Shown here piece by piece: positions 8,558 through 18,200 of a stretch of 64,000 nucleotides of DNA. This stretch comes from Desulfobacteraceae bacterium (GTDB lineage Bacteria; Desulfobacterota; Desulfobacteria; Desulfobacterales; Desulfosarcinaceae). Positions within the stretch are counted from its first letter, which is position 1. Every line of letters begins with the position of its first letter. The notes under the pieces were generated by a model that worked only from the letters and a program-made list of their open reading frames with translations, searched no databases and had not been told where the DNA came from. The DNA lies in contig JABDIN010000108.1 in the NCBI GenBank assembly GCA_013003715.1, forward strand, positions 124,001-188,000. The letters are read 5' to 3'. A program made the translations under genes and the position numbers.

Positions 8558-10855
8558 ATGACACGACAAACGGGAAACACCAGGAAGGTCAACCATCGAA
8601 CGGGTCTTAAGCGTACTGAAAAGCGAGCAACATCGTGGCAATCATTGTCCATGATGATCCTGGCCATGGCGGGTATGGTATTTTTAAGTGCCTGCGGCGG
8701 CAGCGGCGGCGGTTCATCGTCCGGTTTCGGAGGGGATGTGGATGCACTGTCAATACCCAGCCGTGTAATGCTCACCCGGGCGGAAGACGACAGCGTCTCG
8801 GCTTCGACCAGCCAGAACGGTTTTTCCAGAGCCGTGTATACGGATGAGGGTACGGATTATACCAACCTGGTAAAAGACTCCTGGGTGGATGATACCGATG
8901 CCTTGGAAATTGTGAACGATATACTGGGCGTGGTTCAGGATACCGCATATGGAGAGTTTATGAACGACGGCCCGTATCTGGCCCTGGTCAAAAAAGTCGG
9001 TGATTCCGAACAAAGCCAGACCGGCCAGTCCTCAACCAATGCAACCACCGAAGAGTTGATGGAGATGGTGGTGGATGTCACCCGTGAAAGCAATGACGAC
9101 CCCATGATCGTCAAGATCTGGGTGAAAGAGAGTGATGGCTCCGGTGGAAATGCCATGCTGATCCGGGGATATTTCGAAGTCACCGAGGGTGTCAGTGATG
9201 AATACCCCTACGGCGCCATGGAAGCGCATTTCACGGGTACCCCCCTGGACGGCAACGGCAATGAACTTGACATCGATGCCGGTTTTGAAATGGCCATGCG
9301 TATCGGTGCGGCCGGCGGGAGCGTGACCATCGAACTGGTGGAGGACGGCACGGAGCCGGAAGGGTTCTACAGCACGAATGTGAATGTTTTGGCCAGCAGT
9401 GATCTCACCGAAGGCAAGGCGTATATTGAAGAAGAAGAGTCCTGGGGCGGTGGATCCAACGAGATGACCGCGTGGTTCGCCTACAATGATGATTACTTCA
9501 AGGTGGACGAAGATGATGTCATCTCCGTCTATAGCAAAAGCGACCTGGTACATAAAATCTACCGCTATCGGCTCTTTGACGAGGATGGTGCCCTGGTGGA
9601 GAGAAATTCCGGATTCCCCATTCGATTTGAAGACGGCGGTCATGGCTATGCCGGCTACCATGGGATCTGGTCACCCTTCGGTGGTGAAGACATGGATGGT
9701 GAAACCGTTATCCGGGAAGGCACTTTCGATCAATACACCATTGTACAAAAAGCAGGGAAACTGATCAAACACAGTAAAGAAGAAATCCTGCTGAGCAAAT
9801 TGAACGGCATTGAATTGAGCACGTGGGACTGTGATGAAAGCGGATGCCAGGACCTTGTGGTCAAATATGATTCAACCGCCGAGGAATTTGTGAAACGCGG
9901 ATACCGCAACGAAGAAACCAATTGGAATGTCGAACCACTCCCCATAGGAGAGCAGACGGCCGTTGCATTTGAGCAATGGGAGGGTGCATGGGCCGAAGCA
10001 CTGCGCGCGTACCTGCCGTTGGGATCATTATTCAACGAATCCGGAGATCTGATCGATCCGGAGGGGACACTAAGTTACCATAATGAGACAACCGTCGTAC
10101 CCGGCTCCGACAATCTGCCGGTAAACGCCACGCTTCACCACTTCGGACCGGCGACGCCGGGGTCTCAGGATTGGTCGAGTCCGGATTGGCGTGAGTATAC
10201 CTTCGATGCCAGCGCAATGATGCTGAAAAACGGTGCCGAACCCATCGTATTCGAGTCCGGTTCCGACAACGATTGGGGTTGGCATATCATGCCGCTGGTG
10301 CCGGATGCGGATTGGTCTGAATCGATGGAGCCGCATGAGGTCTGGAACCTGGATGTCTTCTACTCCTGGACCACCGGTGAAGATGACTGGAACAAACTGA
10401 CCGTATTGCAGGACGGCGACGGCGACTATGTGGCCTTTGATGCACCCTTGCGGATCAACTACACCCATCAAACCGGATATGATATCAACTATGACACAAA
10501 CGATCCCAACGATGGAAAAATCTTCGGTATGGAATGGGATGGTTTTGACCTGATGATTCCATGGAAATTCGATGAAGACCATGACGACTGGTTTCCGGTT
10601 ATCAACCTGAGAGACAGCCATGCCGACGGACCATCGTTCACGGTCGGCAGCAACACCTACTACGTGAAGGCCGCCGAAGAAAGCCTGGTCATGAGCGAAG
10701 TGGATGATATCAGCGTAGCGAATTCACTGGAAATCGACTACACCTTAACGGCGACCGCTCTGGAGTACGATGCCTCCAAGACAGAACTGGTGGGCGCATA
10801 CCCCACAAGTGTTGACCTTGAAGTTATCAAAGGCGAACTGGTGAACGCCGATTAA
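8558..10855 (+). CDS. Large secreted lipoprotein of unknown function
   Basis: I do not recognise a family. The N-terminus has about 27 polar, basic residues, then a hydrophobic stretch ending in the lipobox FLSAC with the lipidated cysteine at residue 46, then a flexible GGSGGGSSSG linker, so the product should be anchored in a membrane facing the periplasm or cell surface. The mature part is about 720 residues, strongly acidic, rich in Asp, Gly, Trp and Tyr, with beta-type alternation. One CDESGC pair could form a disulfide. No catalytic motif is visible. The ATG follows GGGGGAAA. The gene stands alone, with a sigma-54 promoter in front and a strong terminator behind. Its composition differs from its neighbours only through the acidic bias. 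Confidence 0.75.
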   Translation: MTRQTGNTRKVNHRTGLKRTEKRATSWQSLSMMILAMAGMVFLSACGGSGGGSSSGFGGDVDALSIPSRVMLTRAEDDSVSASTSQNGFSRAVYTDEGTDYTNLVKDSWVDDTDALEIVNDILGVVQDTAYGEFMNDGPYLALVKKVGDSEQSQTGQSSTNATTEELMEMVVDVTRESNDDPMIVKIWVKESDGSGGNAMLIRGYFEVTEGVSDEYPYGAMEAHFTGTPLDGNGNELDIDAGFEMAMRIGAAGGSVTIELVEDGTEPEGFYSTNVNVLASSDLTEGKAYIEEEESWGGGSNEMTAWFAYNDDYFKVDEDDVISVYSKSDLVHKIYRYRLFDEDGALVERNSGFPIRFEDGGHGYAGYHGIWSPFGGEDMDGETVIREGTFDQYTIVQKAGKLIKHSKEEILLSKLNGIELSTWDCDESGCQDLVVKYDSTAEEFVKRGYRNEETNWNVEPLPIGEQTAVAFEQWEGAWAEALRAYLPLGSLFNESGDLIDPEGTLSYHNETTVVPGSDNLPVNATLHHFGPATPGSQDWSSPDWREYTFDASAMMLKNGAEPIVFESGSDNDWGWHIMPLVPDADWSESMEPHEVWNLDVFYSWTTGEDDWNKLTVLQDGDGDYVAFDAPLRINYTHQTGYDINYDTNDPNDGKIFGMEWDGFDLMIPWKFDEDHDDWFPVINLRDSHADGPSFTVGSNTYYVKAAEESLVMSEVDDISVANSLEIDYTLTATALEYDASKTELVGAYPTSVDLEVIKGELVNAD

Positions 10856-10890
10856 ATAATATAGCAGGCAATACCTGAAACCCCCAACCA

Positions 10891-10925
10891 AAAGCAGCGA
10901 GGCCCGTGCCCCGCTGCTTTTTTTT
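10891..10925 (+). terminator. Rho-independent terminator after the lipoprotein gene
   Basis: A stem AAAGCAGCG / CGCTGCTTT encloses a GC-rich loop and runs directly into eight or more T residues. It starts 36 bases after the stop codon of the lipoprotein gene. Confidence 0.9.
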
Positions 10926-11010
10926 GGGTTTCCGGTTATGGTTGAACAGTTGAATTAAAACACAATGAGTGTTATGACGCCCATTATCTAAATCAGACAG
11001 CATTCCACCA

Positions 11011-11045
11011 TTTGACCTTTGAAATTTGACATTTGATATTAAACA
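11011..11045. repeat. AT-rich intergenic motif (TTTGACATTTGATATT-like)
   Basis: The sequence contains TTTGACCTTTGAAATTTGAC followed by ATTTGATATTAAAC. Related strings occur at 15173-15190, 21111-21125 and 58012-58030, always between or at the edges of genes. The role is unknown. Confidence 0.5.
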
Positions 11046-11119
11046 TCAGGTCAAACGGCAATTCACCCACGTGAAGAGACACCCACAACCACTCAACCAC
11101 ACAACAAAGCGAACAAAAA

Positions 11120-12376
11120 ATGGGCTTTCTCAACAATCTGTTCGGCAAATCGGTGGAGACCCTCGAGAATGAAGGCGATATTTACGCAACGCAGCAATCC
11201 TGGGGCAATGCCAAGATCAAATTCGAAACCGCATTGGAAAAACTGGAGGCCGACGCCCCTCACAAAATCACCCACCTGGACATACTGGCCAAAAAAATCG
11301 CACAATGCCGCGAAAACCTGGCCGCAGAGCATGCCGCCAACGCCGCAGAACTGATTGCCGCCCGATGCTGGGCAGACGCCCGGGAACTTTTGGAACTGGC
11401 CGGTCAACTCACCGAAGATCCTGAACGGCGCAGGGAGATAGAGCGGCTGTCTGTGGAAACGGACCAGGGGGAAGCGCAACACCCGGAAGCCGGCATCGAT
11501 GATGACTATTATTCGCCCGATCCCGACAACTTCGACGCATCGAACGATGTCGCTGAACATGATGATGAACAATTCGGAGCCCTCTGCAACACCCTGCCCG
11601 ACCCCGTGCAGGAAGCGTATTATGGGTACGGCGAGTCCTTTAAAACCGGTTTCCTGGCCTTAAACCGGGGGGATTTTGAAACCGCTGCGACCGCATTGTC
11701 CAAGGCCTTGGCTGAAAACCCCGATACGGGTGCCTACATCGAATTCGAACTGGCCAATGCCTGCCTGAACCTTGGTGACACCACCCGGGCGGAAGCCCTT
11801 TTCGTGAGCTATCTGACCAATTACCCCGAGGCATTACCGGCCTACCGGCTGTTATGCGAAATCTACTGGGAATCCGCTGAATTCGCAAAAGCCGATGACT
11901 TGCTGGCCCGGATACCCGAATCGGTGTCCCGGTCCGTGGCCACGTTTCTCCTTCACGGAGAGCATCTCTTTCAACGCAAACGATTGGATGCCGCCAAGAC
12001 CTTCTACACGGATTGTATCCATAACTACGGATCGAATCCAGTCATCGTCCGGGAACTGGCCAAGGTCTGCGAAGCCCTCGGTCAAAAACAGGAGGCCCTT
12101 GGTATCTATACCGATCTCATTGGTGAATGCACGGGGTGCGGGGCCCGGGTGGAGCCCTTCCTGAAACGAAAGTACGCGGATTTGAACTTTGACCTCGGCA
12201 ATGCCTCCGTGAAAATTCTGGAAACCTACCTCTCCCTGGCCCAGGAAGACCCGGCGAATGCACCGGAATACTTTCTTCGGGTAAGCGCAATTTACGCACA
12301 AACCGGCAATGACGCGGAAGCCCGACGATTCACCGAAATCGCCGGAAAGATCAAAAATTCAGAATTGAAAAATTAA
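11120..12376 (+). CDS. Tetratricopeptide-repeat protein
   Basis: This is a helical-repeat protein, probably a scaffold in the cytoplasm since no signal peptide or membrane segment is seen. The first 130 residues contain helical hairpins (GDIYATQQSWGNAKIKFETALEKL) followed by an acidic linker (DDDYYSPDPDN...). From about residue 170, TPR-like units appear: FLALNRGDFETAATALSKAL, then ANACLNLGDTTRAEALFVSYL, then LHGEHLFQRKRLDAAKTFYTD. A CxxC (CTGCG) lies near residue 337, and the C-terminus ends with another TPR unit. The gene has no co-directional partner: a dipeptidase scrap follows, then genes on the other strand. The binding partner is unknown. Confidence 0.75.
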   Translation: MGFLNNLFGKSVETLENEGDIYATQQSWGNAKIKFETALEKLEADAPHKITHLDILAKKIAQCRENLAAEHAANAAELIAARCWADARELLELAGQLTEDPERRREIERLSVETDQGEAQHPEAGIDDDYYSPDPDNFDASNDVAEHDDEQFGALCNTLPDPVQEAYYGYGESFKTGFLALNRGDFETAATALSKALAENPDTGAYIEFELANACLNLGDTTRAEALFVSYLTNYPEALPAYRLLCEIYWESAEFAKADDLLARIPESVSRSVATFLLHGEHLFQRKRLDAAKTFYTDCIHNYGSNPVIVRELAKVCEALGQKQEALGIYTDLIGECTGCGARVEPFLKRKYADLNFDLGNASVKILETYLSLAQEDPANAPEYFLRVSAIYAQTGNDAEARRFTEIAGKIKNSELKN

Positions 12377-12447
12377 AGCCCCCCATCACACTGCGGGACA
12401 TCTTCCACCATAAGGGAATCTATCTGATTTTGGGAGACCATCCATCC

Positions 12448-12638
12448 ATGAAATATATCCCCGCGTTAATCCTTTTATACTTGAATCTGCTCGTACCACC
12501 GGTCTTCCCGGAGGAGACCGACACGGAGGTTCTCGAAAAGGCCGAGGATATACCGCCGAAGAGATCCGGAAAATCCGGGGTGGCAACTTCATGCGGGTGT
12601 TCAGCACAGTCGCCGCCAATGGCAAGGCGGCGATCTGA
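12448..12638 (+). pseudogene. Frameshifted C-terminal remnant of membrane dipeptidase (peptidase M19)
   Basis: The last 28 codons before the TGA at 12636 read GYTAEEIRKIRGGNFMRVF plus STVAANGKAAI. This is the typical end of bacterial membrane dipeptidases (RGY-x-EEDIRKILGGNFLRVF). The matching upstream part (FPEETDTEVLEK, before 12541) lies in a different frame, so one frameshift near 12541 separates them. The other 300 or so residues, including all metal ligands, are missing. A hydrophobic stretch MKYIPALILLYLNLL upstream may be chance or junction sequence. The remnant cannot be catalytic. Confidence 0.6.
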
Positions 12639-12682
12639 ACACGGGCCACAATCTCTCCTTTTCCTGTGAACTCGTCGCCCCC

Positions 12683-15142
12683 CTATTGTACGATGATCCG
12701 TACCTCCGCCGATGTCTCCTTTCCAAATGGCGCCTGGACGCTGAAACGATGGGTTCCCGGGACCAGCGGCCACCGGATGCTGTACGGAAAATCCGCCAGT
12801 TGATAAGGCTTTCCGTTCACGAGCCACAGGACCTCAGGGATACGGGGCTCTACGCTGGCATGGAGCGCCAGGGCGTTCAGGGATTCAGGGGTCTCCGGAT
12901 TGATAAATACACGGTATCCGTTTTCCGGGGCGTCAATGGACAACCTCACCGGCACGAGACCTGTGAGGGTATGACCGGAATCGGTATAGGCGGTTTTCAC
13001 GGGCGCCGGAATTTCGGCGGTATCCATATCCAGGGCACTATAGCTTTCGGGCGGCATGGGGATTTGTTGGGACAACGCCCAGCGATGGAATCGGTCCGGC
13101 AGACGCGTATAATACCGGTTTTGTGTATATTCCGGCGGTGTCCACGGACCCGCCCGGAGATGGTTACGCACATCCACGGGCACCATGACCGTCGCAGCGG
13201 TCTCGTCGGGTGCCTGGCCCGGCGGAAACCATTCCGGGATCTTTTTTGGGGAATGTATCGTGGCGATCCTGCCGGTGAGGGCGCAGATCTCGCGGACCTT
13301 ATATCCTTCCGGATGTGGAAAAAACAGCTCGGTGCTGCGGCGTTCCGCACGCGGGTGCAAAGACATCAAAATATCCCTGGCCACCGTTGCGGCACTGCCG
13401 GCCCCGCCAAGCCGGTTCATGGGAAGCGCATCCGCCCTTCCCACCCAAACACCGACCATATATTGCCTCGAATAGGCCACCATCCAGGCGTCCCGGAAGT
13501 CCTGGGAGGTGCCTGTCTTCAGGGCCACGGGAAAGGGGTATTCCATGGTGCCCATGCGGGGGAAAGCCGGCAAACGCGCCATGGAATCGCTGAGAAACAG
13601 GGTGATCTGCCGGGCGACGCCGGCGGACATGACCCGTTTACCGGCGGATACGGCCGGAGAAGCCGTCCATTTGAGCGGCAGGAACATACCATCATTGGCC
13701 AGGGCCCCATAGGCCTGCACCAGTCTTTCAAGTGTTGTGGGCAGGCACCCGATGGAAATACACTGGCCGTAATGACCGGGTCCGTAACGTCCGTCATGGA
13801 TACCGAGATTTTCCAAAAAAAAGAAGGTCTCATCGATACCATTTTGCTTGGAGAGATTAACCGCCGGAATATTGCGGGAGTTGGCCAGGGCCACCCGCGG
13901 CAGCAGCGGGCCCAGGAAGAAATTGTCCGCATTGGCCACCCCGCTGGATACGCGCTCCAGATCTTCCAGAATGGTGGCCGGTGTAATGATTCCCCTTTCC
14001 AGTGCCAGCGCATAGACAAAGGGTTTCAACGCGCTGCCCGGTGACCGTTGGACACGGCAGAAATCCATTGCCCCGGCATTTCCGGACGTATAATTTGTCG
14101 AACCCAGCCAGGCCAACACCTCCATGGTATCGCGCTTGACGACCATGGCGGCGATGTGGGCGGCACCGGCATGTTGCCATGTCCGTATAAAGCGCCGGGC
14201 CACGGTCTGGACGACCTGTTGGACCTCCGGATCCAGTGTAGTGATGATGCACGGTTCCCGGCCGTCGGACAGGCGGCCTGTCCCCTGGATCAGCAGGGAT
14301 TCCAGATTCAGGATGGCGTGAAGCGTGTTAGCCGGCCGCCGGGATTTCGGCGGAACGGTCAGCTTGGAAATCTGGGAAACGGCCAGGTGATAATCCGGTT
14401 CGTTGATGACCTTTTCCTGAACCAAAAATCGGAGAATCCGCCCCCCCCGGTCAATGGCGCGCGCGCGGCCCGCGGCGGTGAAGGGGTTCATTCTGCCGGG
14501 TGCCTGGGGGATGGCCGACAAAAAGGCGATTTCCGCCCAACTCAGGTCCCCGGCGGGTTTATCCAGGTAAATTCTCGCCGCATGGGCCATGCCGTGGCTC
14601 TGGTTGCCGTAGGGAACCAGCCGAAGATAGTGTTGCAGAATCTTATCGCGGCCATGGCGGAAGGTCATGACCAGGGCGGTGACGGATTCAAGGATTTTGT
14701 TCAGATACGTTCTCCGTGCCGGGGACTGCATACGGGCGATCTGCATGGCAATGGTGGATGCCCCGGAAATACGCCGCCCGTGCCGCAGGTTCTGCCCCAA
14801 CGCCCGCCCCAACGCCACCACATCCACACCCGGATGGTACCGGAACCGGCGGTCCTCCAATGCCAGGGTGGCCGCCGCCACCCGCTCCGGCACCGGATCC
14901 AAAGGCCAGTACCCGTACCCGGACCTATCGCTGCCACCCACCTGTGCCAGAAATTGTCCATGCCGGTCCAGGAGAAGGAATGTGGGGGCGGGGGTGGTCA
15001 ACGCCGATCGGGACATGGCCGTGGCGAAGATGCCCAGGCCGGAAACCAGGATACCGGTCACCAGGATCACGGCGGCAAGGATCATGCCCGGACCCCGGAA
15101 CCATGGGGCCTTACGAACTATTTCAGAAAATCTCGGTACCAA
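12683..15142 (-). CDS. pbpC: Penicillin-binding protein 1C (bifunctional transglycosylase/transpeptidase)
   Basis: This inner-membrane peptidoglycan synthase has its domains in the periplasm. A membrane anchor spans about residues 19-42. The GT51 transglycosylase domain starts near 55, with the catalytic-glutamate motif ALEDRRF (E96) and GASTIAMQIARM. The transpeptidase follows, with SxxK at S370-K373 (SPGSALKP), an SRN triad (ALANSRNIPAV) and KTGTS at 542. The last 90 residues form the PBP1C-specific C-terminal beta domain. The length of 819 fits PBP1C. The reading frame opens with a TTG at 15142 that lacks a clear ribosome-binding site; an ATG at 15085 is possible but would cut into the anchor. 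It lies downstream of the alpha-2-macroglobulin gene, the same pairing as yfhM-pbpC in enterobacteria, where the two are thought to work together in envelope defence and repair. Confidence 0.93.
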   Translation of the reverse strand: MVPRFSEIVRKAPWFRGPGMILAAVILVTGILVSGLGIFATAMSRSALTTPAPTFLLLDRHGQFLAQVGGSDRSGYGYWPLDPVPERVAAATLALEDRRFRYHPGVDVVALGRALGQNLRHGRRISGASTIAMQIARMQSPARRTYLNKILESVTALVMTFRHGRDKILQHYLRLVPYGNQSHGMAHAARIYLDKPAGDLSWAEIAFLSAIPQAPGRMNPFTAAGRARAIDRGGRILRFLVQEKVINEPDYHLAVSQISKLTVPPKSRRPANTLHAILNLESLLIQGTGRLSDGREPCIITTLDPEVQQVVQTVARRFIRTWQHAGAAHIAAMVVKRDTMEVLAWLGSTNYTSGNAGAMDFCRVQRSPGSALKPFVYALALERGIITPATILEDLERVSSGVANADNFFLGPLLPRVALANSRNIPAVNLSKQNGIDETFFFLENLGIHDGRYGPGHYGQCISIGCLPTTLERLVQAYGALANDGMFLPLKWTASPAVSAGKRVMSAGVARQITLFLSDSMARLPAFPRMGTMEYPFPVALKTGTSQDFRDAWMVAYSRQYMVGVWVGRADALPMNRLGGAGSAATVARDILMSLHPRAERRSTELFFPHPEGYKVREICALTGRIATIHSPKKIPEWFPPGQAPDETAATVMVPVDVRNHLRAGPWTPPEYTQNRYYTRLPDRFHRWALSQQIPMPPESYSALDMDTAEIPAPVKTAYTDSGHTLTGLVPVRLSIDAPENGYRVFINPETPESLNALALHASVEPRIPEVLWLVNGKPYQLADFPYSIRWPLVPGTHRFSVQAPFGKETSAEVRIIVQ

Positions 15143-15172
15143 TTGTCAATTCTCATAACCAGTGGAAACGGA

Positions 15173-15190
15173 TAATTTCAAATGTCAAAA
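15173..15190. repeat. AT-rich intergenic motif, second copy
   Basis: On the minus strand this reads TTTTGACATTTGAAATTA, matching the element at 11011-11045. It lies in the gap between the alpha-2-macroglobulin and pbpC genes. Confidence 0.4.
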
Positions 15191-15253
15191 CCCAAGTTAT
15201 AAGTGGCGGAATAGCTGAAACGACAATCCACTTCTTTTCATCCGCAATCGGTC

Positions 15254-18200
15254 CTATTCTCCGGCCTTTGATTCGATCACCACTTTCACACCATTCCCCT
15301 GCCCGTTCACCGCCTGCTTGTACATCATCTCCGCATAAGCCGGCGGCTGGATGTATTGGCCGGGAATGACGGCCCGGGTCCGGAAATAAAAATGATAGAT
15401 TCCCTTGGGCAGCTGGTTATAATAAAAGGCCATCTGGTCGTCCATATAGGCGACATAGTCAGGTGCCCGGGTCAAAACGCCCTTGGGCCGGCTTTCCGCG
15501 GCGGCCGTGGCCAGGTTCGGGTTCATGGGCTCCATGCCCGCGGCCAGCGGCACCACCACGGCCACGTAATGCCGGTCTTCGGGATTGACCAGTTCAACAT
15601 GGGTCTCCACGATGTCTCCCACACCGAACCCCAGTTCCGAACCGGGCGTATCGATCTTCTCGCGGACAAAGGGTTTACCCTCATCCGCCACCCGGAGAAT
15701 TTCACTTCGCACGACAAACCCATTGGTCCGTGACGCCGCGTGGCTGCCGTCATCGCCGGGCAGGTACCGGATATCGCTGCGGACAGCCAGGCGGTCTTCA
15801 GGACGTGAATTGAGAAGTTTCAATGAAATTTCATGGGCGTCGGTGTAAATGGTTTGTTTGAGGTCGTTCCCGGATGACAGCTCGATCGTTCGTTTCGTGC
15901 CGCCCGTGAACTCCTCGATGGTTTTCGGCGTTCCATCGGCCGATTCCTGCCGATAATGGTCCGTCAACGCCAGAAGTGCGGCGGCATTGGCATTGGTGCT
16001 TCCCCAACCGTCTCCTTGTCCAAGCGTGACCAGGGCACGGGCCAGAAGGTCCTGATCCCGGGATCCGTTGTTCATCCGGGCGACGGCGCGGAGTACTTCG
16101 GAAATGGTTCGGGTCTCGGATGGGAGGACCAGGGCGTTGTAAATACTCACCGACTTTTGCAGCCCGCCGTAAATCTTCTCTCCCTGGTGGAGTCTGAACA
16201 CGAGCCCCTTGAAAAGCCGTTCCCGGAGCCCCTCCATGACATCCCCACCGGCTTCGCCGGACCGGGCCAGTGCCTGGGTGACATGGGCAAGGCTTTCCAG
16301 AGAGAGAAATTCCGATTTGCGCGAAAGTTCGGCGGCATATCCTTTGTCCAGCAGGCCGGCATCCGCCAGGGCGATGAGCGACCAGCAGCGGTCCGCGTAT
16401 GCCTCCCCAAAAATATGGTGGGCATAATCCGACCTGAGCGCCTGCTTAAGGCTGCGGCTCGCTTCCGCCATGAGCTGTTCGTTCACCGGATAACCGGCAT
16501 CCCCGGCTTCCACCATAAATTGAAGGGTCCAGGCGGTGAGGGATACGTACCCCGTGGATCCCGGCCAGTAGGCGGTCAGGCCGTTGGCATCCATCACCGA
16601 ATCCAGCCAGGCCAGGGTATCATTGACCACCTTGTCGATCCGTGCATCATTGTCATTGTCGGCCAACAATGTCCGGAATTTTTTTGCCGCCAGAAACGCC
16701 CGCGCGCGGCTGATGCGTTGTTCCGTGCACCCGTGGGGGTATTGGTAAAGATAATCCAGGCCGGCGGCCATCCTCACCAGGCCGGGTTGGCCGGATATGA
16801 GCAAAGACCGTTTGAGGCTGCCGGGCCGGACGGTTTCGGTCACCGCCGGGATGATCAAGGTTTCATCCCCGGCAAGCCCGGCCAATTTCTGTTCCCTCAC
16901 CGGACGGCGGTCCGGCCGGATGGGCAACTCCACGGAAAAGGCGTCCCGCGCTGCATCGGCGGTTCGCTCCACCCCCACAGTGATCCTGACGGTATCACGG
17001 TCGAGGCCGCCCCCGGGCGTTATCGTCTGCGGCAACACCCGGACCTCATATTCAATCCGGTTTGCGCGCCCGGGATCCCATTGAAAAGACTGTTGACCGG
17101 CGGTTTGCAGCTCAAGGCCCTCGGCACGCATCTCTGACTTGCCGTCACCGCCCTCACCTTCCACCACCCGGCCGATAGCAACGGCGGAAAACCGGTCACC
17201 GGGTCGCACGAAACGCGGGAGGGAGGGCTGAACGATGACCGGCAGGCGGACCGCCACTTCCCCTTTTCCGAACCCGAACCGGTCCGGGCCGCTCACCGCC
17301 TTGGCCCGAATTTTAAAGCGGGTCAGGTTATCCGGCAGTTGGACCTGAACCACGGCCGTTCCGGATCTGCCGATGATGATGGCCGGGTTGAAATAGGGTA
17401 CCGGTGAAAAATTCTTGCGGATGGTGACCCGGTCCAGGAGATCCGCGGGAGCGGCCATTCTGGCTTCCATCATGTCCGGTGCGTCGCCCCCGGGCTCCTC
17501 CATGAACGGCAAGTATCCCTGCACCTGATTCCGGACGTCCCGGATGGTGATCCGGGAATCCCGGTGCACGATGAAATCAGGCAACGGATCCAGACGCTGC
17601 TCCGTTCCGAGGGCCAGTGCGGCCTGATCCACCAACCACAGGGTGACTTCCCCGGCAATGGGCTTTTCATCGTTGTCCGTAAGATTGATGGTCACATCGA
17701 TTCGGTCACCCGGCTGGGCTTTATCCGGATGCGCCAGGTCGACCAGAACACGATGTTCATTGGTTTTCACCGTCACCCACACGCTGGCGGCCAGGGTGGC
17801 GGGTTTGCCAAGATCCGGCTGCACCGGTGACTCCGGGGCTTTACCGACACGGCCCCGCATGAGCAGGAAATGAACCGGTATGGCCGGAATAAATTCCCGA
17901 TCGATGTCGAGGGTAAAAACACCGGTTCCATTTTTGATATCCACCCATTCATATCGGTTCCGGTCTCCGGGAATCTCCACCACCGCTATGGCGCGGGCAT
18001 TCTGAAACGGACTTTCCAGGACCAGTTTGGCGGTCTCGCCGGGGGCATAGGATTTCTTTTCCGCAGTCACCGTAAACGTCTTGGCTGCGGGCTTTGACCA
18101 GGTCACCGGTTCTTTACCGCCGGCAAACAAGTCCACCGAGACCATCTGGGACCGGCCCAGCAGGTCGGACGATTCCACCTGGACGATATATACACCGGCG

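Noticed and set aside
12686-14044. Long plus-strand open frames opposite pbpC (also 14048-15175)
   Set aside because: They mirror a well-conserved pbpC gene, have no ribosome-binding sites, and have the low-complexity composition typical of antisense shadows in GC-rich coding DNA.
15956-17137. Long plus-strand open frames opposite the alpha-2-macroglobulin gene (also 18491-19603)
   Set aside because: Antisense shadows of a clear coding gene; no family motif and His/Gly/Pro-rich composition.
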